A DNA stretch of 47,536 nucleotides from Chara braunii. Lineage: Eukaryota > Streptophyta > Charophyceae > Charales > Characeae. Made by a program: the position numbers and the translations under genes. The notes under the pieces were generated by a model that saw only the letters and a list, made by a program, of their open reading frames with translations, was not told the origin of the DNA and searched no databases. Below are positions 32,203 to 43,080 of this stretch, one piece after another. Positions within the stretch are counted from its first letter, which is position 1. Each line of letters starts with the position of its first letter. The stretch lies in assembly GCA_003427395.1 (NCBI GenBank), contig BFEA01000154.1, forward strand, positions 2,256,076-2,303,611, written 5' to 3'.

Positions 32203-33634
32203 GGTACTCCCGTGGAGTACATATCTTCAAGTGATTAATCAAAGCATGACTAATCCGGTACTCCCGTGGGGTACACGTTTTCAAACAACTAACAAGAGCA
32301 GGGGTAATGGGAGGCTCCCGTGAGGTTCTCCTATCACTAGTCTGACTAGACTTGGGATGAGAATTTGTCGATTTGTGCGAGTTCCGTGTAAGTCAACAAT
32401 ATTTTTTGTTCAATTTAATACATAAACGAATAAATGAACGATCAGGGCGACTAACCTAAAAGTGGTCTTGATCTCCTACACATCAAACTGGTATTAGGGT
32501 GGCTCCCGGGAGGGTTATGATAATACTTCGTTTGATCAGGGGAACAACTAACAAGGGAAGAATGAGTTGATTGTGCTTGGACAAGTAAAAGGGATACTCC
32601 CGGGTGAGTACCCTGCTACTTGTCTTGGTAGGACTAATGGATTGGCATTACTTGGATACTAATGGCCTAGCTATTTAACATTGGATCGGGTTACGAGGAG
32701 CTCCCGTGGAGTTCTCCTCTCACTTGATTTGACTAGACTTAGGAAGGGAATTAAGTACTCCCGGGTGAGTATACGAACTCCTAAGTCTAGGTCAATCTGG
32801 TCGACTTCCATAAAAGTCGGCATACCTCTTACTGGTTCGCGGCGAGTGGGCAAAGTAGGGGAACAGTCAAGGCTATTCAACTTGGAGTTGTTTTGAGTGA
32901 TCTCCTACTCATCGAACTGGTAGTAGGGTAACTCCCGGGAGGGTTATCCTAATACTTGTTTGATTTAGAGGTTTACTAGTGAAGAAATGATGATTGTGTT
33001 TAGACAGTAGAGGGATACTACCGGGTGAGTAACCCTACTATTTGTTTAGGTATGACTGACAGGCGGTATAAATAAGTATTAACATTCAATCTGAAAACTT
33101 TCAAGCCGGATATAGGAGGCTCCCGTAAAGTCATCCTATAGCCTGCTTGGCTACATCCTAAACGTACCAAATAAGGCACTTCGGCTTGTCTAAGTCCACT
33201 GACTTAATCCTGGCTCGTCTGACTCTAAGTAAGTAGTAGTATGACTCCCGTAGGGTCATCCTATTACACTTGTAAAAATAGACTGAGTTCTGATCAAGGA
33301 GAAATAGGAGGTTTCCGGGAAAGTCACCTATTATCAACTTGAACTTTGTATTGACACCTGGATCTAGAATGTTCTCTGAATGTAGGGTCAAGTGTTGAGA
33401 CGGCTCAACCTGGGTCACCTAACAATCTACTTAACTAATAAAAGGATACTCCCGAGTGAGTTATCCGATCACTTACACTAGATTGCATGAACCACTTGAT
33501 TGCATGAGGACTGCATGGGCTTTGAAGGGTGGCTGGGTGCTCCCGTAGGGCTACCCGACTACTCTTCTGACTTAACGGATTGTTTGGAATTGATCAAGTA
33601 GTGGAAGATTCCCGAGTGAATCGGCCACTACTTG
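32203..33634. repeat. Array of ~17 covarying stem-loops (copy 2)
   Basis: Copy of 15222-16353 plus three stem-loops lost from copy 1: AAAGGATACTC / GAGTTATCC (33441-33467), GGGTGGCTGGGTGCTCCC / GGGCTACCCGAC (33528-33560), and CAAGTAGTGG..GATTC / GAATC..CCACTACTTG (33595-33634). In the last, both the 10-bp outer arms and the 5-bp inner arms are perfect around CCGAGT. Between copies, changes fall in loops (CCGTG versus CCATA near 32811) or leave pairing largely intact. Confidence 0.85.
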
Positions 33635-34600
33635 CGTATATCAGGACAAGGAAAAGAGAAAGGAAAAGGAGTGCTTCATTGGGAGCGACTCCAAAGGTCC
33701 CTAAAAAGGAACGCAAGAGAAGACGAAACACCCCGGGTAAAAGGAATCAGAGAAAGAAGATACCCCGTGTAGCCGCAGTTCATCGGAGAATCCGCCACTG
33801 GCTTGAGTTGATCTCGGTCAGACTGCCGCACAAGCATCAAAAGGAGTGTTTATCCGCCAGAGAGGGAATGCAAGGACTGAGAGTAGGAGAAATATGAATT
33901 TCCCTGAGACAACTTAGGACATAGGCAGAGGGACTCCTTGAAATAAAAGGAGGAAGAGTGACATACGACTCAGGGTAGATAGACACTAGGAGTTGGACCT
34001 TGGGATGTTGATCCCAAAGCTCTCAAACCAAATCTAAGGGTTTGACCCTTAGATATCATTATGTGGGAATCAAGTGGGGATTTTGAATCATTGTTGACCT
34101 GTGTGTGTGCAGGTCTTTGCTTTGGTCTACTGCAATTGAAGGAGAAGTCCTACATAAAGGACTCAATTTTCTGTTATCACTCGATAACAGGTCGGTCGTT
34201 GCCGATTCAACTTTTCCTCCTTTGACTTGACACCTACATCAAAAAACAAACCCTGTGGTCAGTAAAACTGTCACCTGTGGTCATCGCCTAAATGGTCCTG
34301 GTCACTCTCGAGGGTCCTTTGAATAAATGTGAGGGGGTTGGGCTTGCATCTCAGGAAAGATAGAGTTGTCAGGCATGGTTTGGGGAGTGAGGGACAATGT
34401 CAATGGTTGATGGTTGACGCCGTTAGTGCATGGCATGTGAACTGTCTTTGCATTATGTTGTGCAGGTCTGTTTTGTGCATGATTTGGGCTGGACTGGAAT
34501 TGACATCGTGAAGAGTTTGGACACTCAGCACTTGTGAAGGTGGGAAGAGTTCCCAGCGGTAATACCTCGCTATTCATAATCAAGTCTTATATACTATATG
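33635..34600 (+). other. Sequence beyond the LTR homology, undefined
   Basis: It starts with a purine-rich, Lys/Arg-coding stretch (frame 33580-33897, very basic, no domain) and continues without a recognisable gene. Two acceptor-like strings, GTGTGTGTGCAG at about 34110 and TTATGTTGTGCAG at about 34465, resemble the 22638 site. This is either the rest of the 3' LTR or the start of a second internal region that in copy 1 was removed by deletion at 16466. Confidence 0.35.
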
Positions 34601-34739
34601 ATGATCAATCATACGTTGAGTGGAATAGATTATCTTTGATAGTGACAAGGTTTTGATACGTTGATCATAGAGGTTAGAAGGAGAAGGTGTTTTGAGAACA
34701 AAAGCGGAAATAAGACGACCGTCTCAAAGTTCGACCTGA

Positions 34740-35095
34740 GTATCTAACGGGTCAGTCCTAGGCGTCTTACCGCGCGTACCCCATTTCATGCTACAACGAT
34801 CGAGCAAACGTCCTGGGCCGACCTACCTCTACTCAGGCATGTAAAAGCCTTCGCACGTGGGCCGGTAGCTCAGCAGGGATACGCCTACCTGAGGGTGGTG
34901 ACAGCCCCTCGGGTAGAGGTAAGTTGTACCTCGAGACGTTCCGACCTGTCGCAGAGCGTGGTGAGAGGTATAGCACGAGTACACGGTTGGAGTGGTGACT
35001 AATTGTTTCTTCGAAAATAAATCCTGCGTGACACGACCGTGAGGTTCAGTGCTCCCAACGGGGTGCGGGACCGCCGCGCGCGACACCATGACCTG
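34740..35095 (+). repeat. SINE-like repeat copy 2 (pol III A-box-like)
   Basis: GGTAGCTCAGCAGGGATA (A-box core TAGCTCAGCAGGG at 34866-34878) fits the tRNA A-box consensus. About 57 bases downstream AGTTGTACCTC is a degenerate B box. Flanks align by eye with copies 1 and 3. The A-box to B-box spacing is longer than in most tRNAs, as in tRNAs with a long variable arm or in diverged SINE heads. Confidence 0.5.
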
Positions 35096-35737
35096 CCAAC
35101 TGCTACACAACCTATAAACGATTTGTTCAAATAGAACAAACGCATAACGTAGCAAAATGAGGCGGTTTTCACAGGAGTGGGAAGCCGTGCAATTCCAGCA
35201 GCATCACAATGCGTCATACCACTACATCATGTATGTGGCAGGGTTCAGCAGTCTCATGCAAACAACACGAACCTCATCATCCACAATACCGATGCTTCCA
35301 ACCAGCAAGCTTTATCACCGCGATGTGAACGGAGCCCGTCCACCCAATTGGTATTCAGACAATCTTAGCGGGAAGCACCACAAATACTCGCACCAGCGGA
35401 GCAACTGCATGTACAAGCATGGCCCAGTAGTGCACAGTGCCCGCACGGCAGGCCGCAACCACCTCTAGCAAACGCAACATCTCTGTACAGCGTTTACACA
35501 ATCTACTTTTAGTCAAAGCCCAACACACCTTAACAAGGCTTAACACCAAATCCGACAGTTACATGTAGTGTCACACCAGGCTGCGTTGCCGACGCCTAAC
35601 ATCATGACACGGCAGTATGCGCATGGCTCAACCATTAAAACTGCATATGATGGTCGGCAAGACCCACCTGACCACACGACCCGACGCAGTTCATTGCCCC
35701 TGCTCACTCGATTGGCAGCAAAAGAACCTTTGCCCCT

Positions 35738-35759
35738 TTTTTTTTTTTTTTTTTTTTTT
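35738..35759. repeat. Poly(T) run
   Basis: About 22 T residues. It creates a poly-Phe frame that is not a gene. Confidence 0.9.
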
Positions 35760-35799
35760 GCTTTCTCTCTCGCCCTACTTGGTGCCCTGCATACAGATT

Positions 35800-36590
35800 A
35801 CTAACACACAACTATTATCAACCTTCAAATTGGCAAGGTAACTGTGGACGTCGGCTGCTGCACCGAGGCCTACGGAGATGTCTGCCTTTGTAGACAATTG
35901 CTAGGACCAGGTATGTGCCCTCGTCTAGTTTTCAACCATCCTATGCATACACCGACTGTATATGTCTCTACCTCCTTTCTCCTCTATTTTACTTTCTTTC
36001 GCCCTCTAGTCTCCTCCTCACCGTTTTAACTTCCCGAACACCACCTAGAGTGTTCATTTGTTCGTCATGTCCCTGGCCACTAAGAGGACGAACAGTCATT
36101 AGCAGAAGGAAAACCACCGACGGGGTGTGGGTTTTAGGTGGAGCAGTTATCAACACCAGAGTACGTACTACGGGGCTAGCCACCATCAGCCGAAATCTGC
36201 TATGATCAGGTAGGCAACAATTCCTTCTGTTTTCTACTTGTGTCAGCAGGCCGGCGGCGCATATATCAGTAAGTAAGTTTTCACTTCCCCGCTGATTGCT
36301 CCCTCGTTACTCCGAGCGACGGCCTGAGCAGTGCCTTGGCCATCATGTAAGACTTCAAACCCGCTGCTTGCCCCTTACTACTTTTGCTGGTATGATAGGC
36401 CTCGCTCTGGTCAGACTACTAGGTCTGCATCCTCCATGACCCGCCTGCAACTACTTCGATCAATCAGTGGGTGGTGCATCAGTCCATGGGTAGGTTCCCG
36501 TCCTCACTACTCGCCCGCTATGCAGAACAAGGATGAATCCTCAACTTGGCAATGGGGGGATCCGTCACCAGGTAAATCTCCTTAGTCTAT
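35800..36590 (+). repeat. Three exon-like units ending in AG|GT
   Basis: GGACCAG|GTATGTGCCC (boundary about 35911), GATCAG|GTAGGC (about 36214) and CACCAG|GTAAAT (about 36573) are spaced about 300-360 bp apart. Each is preceded by GC-rich mixed sequence and followed by pyrimidine-rich sequence. They lie antisense to LTR-C, as the comparable modules lie antisense to the main LTR. No protein family is recognised. Confidence 0.3.
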
Positions 36591-37939
36591 TTCTCTATAA
36601 AATTAGCAAAATCATACTGAATTTTTTGTTAGAATGCGGAAGCATACATCTTGTTTTCCCAACGGTCGCTGCAACAAGTCGATAGAAGCCGCTTCCACTG
36701 ACACATCAAACCGGTAAATCTTCATACTCGCGGCCAACTTAACATCTATTACAACGATAGGATGAGCAAAATCGACTGAATCTTCCATTATAATGTGGGT
36801 AAATTCATTCACAATTTCTTCAATTTTCTCTCCTTTTTCATCTTTATTCACCGCGCCTGTCATGACTCCTTGTGCACGAAAACCAGCCACATAAACCCAA
36901 ATCTTGTGTCACAACCAGACTCGCAGCGGCTGAGGACCTCTGATTGGTCTCCCCTCTCATTCGAATCTTTGTTGGGAAGCAACAGGGCCATGCATTCACT
37001 CTGCCATCTTCGTAGTCATAGTCGGGCGCAACTCCTGTTACTTGTACCTCGAAATTTATCCATTAACATTAGAAACTGACCACATAATCTGACTCGCAGC
37101 TAGCAAAAACCTCTATAGAGGGAGTGCTACTGAAAATTTCCTAGTTTCAAGACGTTAGATTATATTTGGTAAGAAAAACTTAAACGATCGACCGTGTACA
37201 GAAAAGATGTTGCCAAAATTTTCTCTAATCTTTTATACCATTTAAATATGATTTTAGGCTTAGTCTTAGGAGAGTTTGGTAAGATAGGAAATAGGGTTTA
37301 TTCTCCATACACTTAAATATAGCTTTGGATACTGGTTGGTGCTTTGTAACAGGTCCTCTCCGCTCAATTTGATTCAAGGTTTGACTAAGGTTCAACATGA
37401 TCCTACAAAGATCGTCATGTGCTACCTTTTAATAACAGGCCGGTTTCCGACTCAACTCTAATTTTTTCTCGTTACTAAACCTAAGGCTTTAGCCCCTATG
37501 GGTTGAAATGTTTCTTTGGTTTTTTAGCCGGACTTTTATTAAATGATCATTTAAAAAGGACTTAGTGTTTTCTTTTGGAAGCTTAGACAAAGGTTGGGAT
37601 TTGTGTGAATGAGACAAGGGGTATGAGTGTAGAGAGTGATTGTGAGAGTGATCGCCTTGTGTCCAATAACCCCGCGGGCCATTATTTTGAGTATTTGCAC
37701 GGTCCACCTTGACTGTGCGCAAGGATTGAGCGGATTTGTATTGACAGAGAAAAATAGATCCCTTTTATTTTTGCTTTTTATTTTTTTATGGTTGGACGTT
37801 GAGGTCCGGGGCGGCTGTCGAAGTCAAACCCGTTGACCTTATTCTAGGCCTCCAAAGATGGAGTTTTTTTCGCAAAGTCGGCACAAGGGGTCGAAGCTCG
37901 CCAATCACTCTTTCGCGCAGGGTGCAGAAGAGGGTAGGT

Positions 37940-38290
37940 CTCGCAATCACATTCGCGATTGAAGATGTTCTCGGGCACAACGGTCTCACACCTTGCGGTA
38001 ACTGTCGGACCTTACGGTCGTGTCACACAGGAGTAAGGTATCAAGTTGATTCAGCGGAGATATTACTCCGACTGTGCGCGCCAGCTATACCTCTCACGGC
38101 TCTCTACGATAGGACACAGCTCTGCGAGGTACAACTCACCTCTACGTGAGGGGTTGTCACCACCGTAAGGTAGGCGTATCCCTGCTGAGCTATTGACTCG
38201 CGTGTGAAGGCTTACTTGCAATTGCAGAGGTAAGTCAGTCGAGGCGTTTCCTCAATCACCTTAGCATAGGCATACGCATAGTTGAACATC
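37940..38290 (-). repeat. SINE-like repeat copy 3 (pol III A-box-like)
   Basis: On the minus strand TAGCTCAGCAGGG (38180-38192) is identical over the A-box core to copy 2, followed by GATACGCCTACC and, further on, GAGTTGTACCTC as the B-box-like element. It is longer and better preserved than copy 1. Confidence 0.5.
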
Positions 38291-38737
38291 TAAGACTGAC
38301 CACCATCGGTTCCACCATCGGTCTTAGAGCTGGTGTCGGGGCTGGTCAAAAAACGATACCTTTATTCATAAGGTAAAATAAAGATAAAAATTAAAATTAA
38401 AATAAAAAGAAATAGGGAGGGACTAACAAGGAGGGGGAAAGATGGAAACTCGCTGACACCCTCTTGGTCCCACTAGTCGGGTCCATGCCCGGGCAGCAAA
38501 ACCAAGGGGGATAGTCCCACAGGACCCTCGACCCCTCAGTCTTCTTCAGTCGTGCTCCTTCGCTCGAGCGTTGCTTGCTGGCCTCAATCCTCAAACTTGT
38601 TTGACGAAAGTCCATTATTGTAACCAATAGGGCTAGGTCCAGGTCTGGGTCGAACATGAGCAAAATTCTTCTTTAACGGTATTTGCACCGTGGTCGTACC
38701 GAGGTGCATCAGGGAAACCAACACCCACAGGTCATCG

Positions 38738-38815
38738 GCTCTACGTCTGAAACACATCGTGCGGTCAAGGCTTAACCNGCTCTACGTCTGAAACACATCG
38801 TGCGGTCAAGGCTCA
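38738..38815. repeat. 41-bp duplication around an N
   Basis: GCTCTACGTCTGAAAC... at 38738 restarts at 38779, right after the N at 38778. This is the third case of an N between two copies of the same text, most simply an unmerged contig overlap. Confidence 0.7.
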
Positions 38816-38888
38816 TCCCCCTTACTACCACAATGGGCAAAGAACCCACAACTGACTGTGCCAGATCAGGTTTGCTCATACAGCGGAA

Positions 38889-38903
38889 AAAAAAAAAACC
38901 TCC

Positions 38904-38944
<41 letters not shown>
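38889..38944. repeat. Poly(A) tract
   Basis: An interrupted then long pure A run next to 38945. On the minus strand it is a T-rich tract about 270 bp inside LTR-C. Confidence 0.9.
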
Positions 38945-38946
<2 letters not shown>

Positions 38947-39215
38947 ACATCAACAAACAAAAGTATGGGGCCGCGACTTAGCTCACTGACCGTGAGAGCC
39001 AGTGGTTATCCGGTCACCTATCACACAACAAATAATGCGCGCTCACACTAACGCACACCCCACTCATCCTCGGATCTTGCCATGGCTAAAGGCGGCAAGA
39101 CACGTGCGCAAGCAAGAGCTGACGCGTTGATAATTTCCTCGCGCCATCATGGTCACACCCTATCGGACCTGCAAAAACAACGACTGATACCCTTGTACGG
39201 GTATTTGCCACGACA

Positions 39216-41656
39216 AACATCTCGGACCCTATTAAGCGTCGTCCCTGTCACGTAGGGTCTTTTAGATCGATAATGTTTAACCTTTGAGAGGATAACCGAG
39301 TTCGACCACCTTGACTCACCAGATTGTCGTCCTACGTCGAGATTCAAACCTCAACAGGATCATGTTTATTCGTCACTAATCAAGTTTGTGAGCAAATAGA
39401 TGATATCACTCTTATAAGTATTCCCAAGTACATATAACCATTCTCAATATCATCCTCTTTTTTCCATTGTAGTAGATAAAACTACATACACCCAACCTGT
39501 CATACTTTCCCCGACCCGCTGATGCGAAACATCGGTCACATCATACAATCAAAGCAATAAGTTTACGCAAATGTATAAGCTTAAGCAAATGTATAACCAA
39601 TTTCGTATAACAGGATTGACTTCGTTGAGGGTCTAGCATTCTAGTCATGAGGCATCCCTACAACGGGCAAGACTTTAACCTGTACCTCTTGTCTGACTCA
39701 CAGGGATACTCTCTTTATACTATACCGTTATCGGTTAGCCCAAGTATTCAAATACTAGCCTTTTCTCATTGTCCTAAACATCCTCCCATTTCATTGGGTG
39801 CCTTCTGACTCAGGCTTGCAAGCAAACCCTCGTCTTCGGGCGCGGGCTCAAGGCGAGACCTCTCACAAGCGACTCTTCCAATTTCTCACACATGGGTCAA
39901 GTTTCCATTAACCCAAAGGTCTCAAACAACTCAGTTCCTATAATGAAGGAATCCAGGTGTTCCTATACAACCAACCTCGAGTCTAGTTGCAGACGGTTTT
40001 AAGGTCTCTTCCTCGACCCACCATGGCTCGATTGAGTCGGGTCGAGTCCACGACTCATCACGATGTCAAGTCTTGATGTCACCTACCTTGCTTTCGCAAT
40101 GGTAAGGTGACTTTCTGACTTGAAACTTAAGTGCCCCACCAGCAGCCGCCCTAGTTAGGACCCTTGAAAGTGACTCGACCGTTGGTTCGTTTTACCACAC
40201 ACAAAAGTAAATACTTTTAACAGAACAACGAATACATATATAAGTTCACAATACCCACACACACATCGCATCTCTCAAAAAAGAAGATGCTTTCTCTTTT
40301 CATCTTCTTTTAAATTTTCACAATAAGAAAAATAAAAAGGTCACTTCATCCAGACCCTAATTTCATACTTAAACTAGGGGTCTGTCGCCCAGTTGTGCTG
40401 GACAGCCGACGTCGGAGGTTGCACCCCAACGATGTTGATTTTGCCCTCAGCTTAGGCATCCCAGGTACCCACGGGCCAGCTACTTAGAGCATGAGGCAAC
40501 CCCGCTTGATCACCGCAGAGTCAACCGCCAACCTCGGGGGCTCACAAGCGATTCTCTCAGAAATGAAACATCTCACATATAATATCATCAAGTTTGGTTA
40601 TCCAATGATAACTTTCTGCAAAAATATTTCTCACCACATAGGTAGCACACTCCCCTAGGTTGTAAAAAGTTGCAAGCAGCATCCCCCTTGAGTGGTTAAA
40701 CTCGTGATTGAAACATTACTAACAGGTGGATCCTCAATCGGACCCTTTGCTCAATAAACTCTAAACCGCCACGCGGTCCGACATCTTCCATCTCACAAGC
40801 AAATAAGTGACTTCCTCTAGCAGGCCCCCTCCTATCAAGCTCTTTGGGCTGCCATTCTGCTTAGTCCCTACCATTTCATAAGCAAAATAAACAAAAAAGA
40901 AGGAATCCCCTTCTCGAACAAATATCTAGGCCGCCTTTTGGTTCAGCCTTTACTATTTTACACAAAAATAAAACTCATTTATGAACCTGTTGGGCTCTTT
41001 CTCATACGTTCATTACGTGCTCATCAGCCAACCATTCATTCTCCTACATTTTAACTCTCTCTTGTTTGAGCAAAAACGATAAAAGCAAAGTATGAGAAAG
41101 AGAATGTTAATCATACTCATGTTCCTCTTTGTACTAATATGCATTTCATAATTTATCCTCGCAAGAACAAGCTCACATAGTGAAAAAGCTCAACGACAAC
41201 CATGATGTGCACGAATCCTCTTATGTAAGGGGTTTCAAGAAGTTTTATCCCAAATAGATTTTGAGAACTTGAAGTTTATCATACATCTCGTTGTATCATT
41301 GATCGAACTCTGATAATAGGCTACCATCACATAAAATGATCTATCAATCTTGTGATATCCCTTACACCGACAAAATCCAACTATGTCCCCTCAAATCTAG
41401 TCAAGCTCCAAACGTATACAAAATGGTTACAAGGGCGATCAATTTATTCTTAAAAGAAAACCTACTTAAGAATAAATAGTCCGGATCAAAGTTTTCGTAT
41501 GACCTGACTATGAGAGAGTATTGAGATAAAATATCATACTTACTCCCAAACAGGATTTGCGCAAACTCGTACACAGTAACCAAATTTATGATGAATATAT
41601 AATCGATTACAGGAGGGTTCAAACCTCACTTAAAACAAAACTATATACAGTTGAAC
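39216..41656 (-). mobile_element. Decayed 3' internal region of the minus-strand element
   Basis: The first 40 bases match the main element's polypurine region on the minus strand. The rest has no intact gene. It is AT-rich with several recurring short phrases such as CTCACAAGCGA (39863, 40545) and CACAAGCAAATA (40795), suggesting another diverged repeat series. By position it corresponds to 24749-26561 of the main element. Confidence 0.45.
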
Positions 41657-43080
41657 CCTACATACTTGGCATGTTGTCAACTAAGTCATAAGGAAGAAAG
41701 GTCATACTGCATCTGACTCTCCAAGCCATCGAACTAAGCAAGTACATCTACTACCTCTTATGACGGTCCACATTGTCGCGTCCAAACATCATAGGCCCAA
41801 GCACAGTGGGGAGATTGTTCATTTCTCGAGGAGCCCATTTCAATACTCGAACCGCTGTTCACAATCGTCGTCACTCCTTGAGGAGTTCATTTCAGTACTC
41901 GAACCCCTGTTCACAATCGTCGTCACCACTTCCCGACTTTCAAACAATTGATCCTACTCTTTCACCCACTCGTTTTGGGATGTCAATCTTCAATTCTTTG
42001 TTTATACGACTAGACAGTTCCTCTTGTATTCCTCTCTTACCTTTCCTCTTAAGTAAACGCCCATTCCAATCTACATATCTCCCGTTCTTTGCTATCCTTA
42101 CCCAACCTGCTTCTCTATCCTGTTGAAGCTTCCAACAATCAGTAATAGGATGAGTTTCCTTCATATAGTACCAACAAAATCCCCTCCTTGGCGGACGACT
42201 ATGAGGCATTGGAAACAGGGGGGCCCACAATGTTCTAACCTCTACTATAGCTCTCGTAGAAACACTTGCTTCCCCTCAAATAAATCCAAACCTTAATTTC
42301 GGTAACTATGACTTCGTCCGCTGACTTGTCACTAACACTTTGACAGATCAGTAACCTTCGAAGTCAAAACCTTCACGAGTTTAAACATTTCCTGATCAAA
42401 ACTCACTCGCCTCCGTGAGCTCGAATCTACCTATAAACATGTATCCAACTGAGTTAAGTCCAACAAAAAAATTGAACGAGATCAACCCCAAAACACATAT
42501 CACAGACTCAACCACCTCTACCCTACATACTTGACATGTTGCGCTACTAAGTCATAACGAAGAAATGTCATACTGCATTTGACTCCCCAAGCCATCGAGC
42601 TAAGCAAGTATATCTACTACCTCTTCTAACCGTCCATATTCTCGCGTTTAGACATCATAGGCCCAAGCACAGTGGGGAGATTGTCTAAACACCTATCATT
42701 ATGCACCTCCTTGAGGAGCTCATTTCAATACTCGAACCCCTGTCCACAATCGTCGTCACCACATCCCGACTTCCAAATAATTCCTACTCCCTCACCCTCT
42801 CTTCTTGGGTATGTCAATCTTCAATTCCTCATTTATATGACTATACAGTTTCTCTTGCACTCCTCTCTTACCTTTCCTCTTAAGCAGACGCCCCTTCCAA
42901 TCTACATACCTCCCGCTCTTTGCTATCCTTACCTAGCCTGTTTCTCTATCCTGTTGAAGCTTCCAACAACCAGAAATAGAACGAGTTTCCTTCATAAAGT
43001 ATCAACAAAATCCTTCCCCTGGCTGACAACTAGGAGGCATCCAAAATAGTGGGGGCCACCATGTTCTAACCTCTACTTTG
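41657..43080 (-). pseudogene. Tandem fragments of the second gag-like ORF
   Basis: Two copies of one segment (about 41657-42240 and 42523-43080, offset 834-866) lie in tandem. The left one translates on the minus strand (42230-41940) to a knuckle FCWYYMKETHPITDC in which the second Cys is Tyr, followed by DREAGWVRIAKNGRYVD and a Lys/Arg-rich tail. This parallels the C-WY-C-MKGI-H-RRDD-C, DREKGLVVLDENNRLID and KKIKRG series at the end of the downstream ORF of the main element. The right copy is more decayed. A further ~60-bp internal duplication (CGAACC(C/G)CTGTTCACAATCG) lies at about 41850-41930. The position, between integrase and 3' LTR, is the same as in the main element. Confidence 0.6.

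Larger units (their letters stand above)
26562..33634 (+). mobile_element. Main element 3' LTR copy
   Basis: It begins TGTCGGAGTTGATACCC right after the polypurine-like tract. It matches copy 1 to 33447, and the stem-loop array continues to at least 33634, so the LTR probably ends between there and about 34.6 kb. I could not find a clear ...CA end with a CCCGT target-site repeat. It lacks the 2.7-kb segment 9792-12495 of copy 1. Near the left end (26562-27480) and right end (31.9-33.4 kb) there are scattered substitutions, while the middle looks almost base-for-base identical, including Ns at the same offsets. That uneven pattern suggests consensus copying in assembly or partial gene conversion. 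Confidence 0.75.
34600..39215 (-). mobile_element. LTR-C: LTR of a related minus-strand element
   Basis: On the minus strand the boundary at 39215 reads TGTCGTGGCAAATACCC..GGGTATC, then TTGTTTTTGCA as in LTR-A (which has TTGTTTTTGCA at about 169). The sequence just outside (39216 onward) matches the polypurine region of the main element, so this is the start of a 3' LTR whose internal region lies to the right. It extends leftward through a poly(A) tract, a SINE-like repeat and exon-like units. The left end is not resolved and 34600 is nominal. The stretches 36.6-37.8 kb and 38.3-38.7 kb show nothing recognisable. Confidence 0.5.

Noticed and set aside
33580-33897. Basic 105-residue frame as a nucleocapsid protein
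   Set aside because: It begins inside the last stem-loop and its basic stretch comes from a purine-rich tract. There is no zinc knuckle or other motif.
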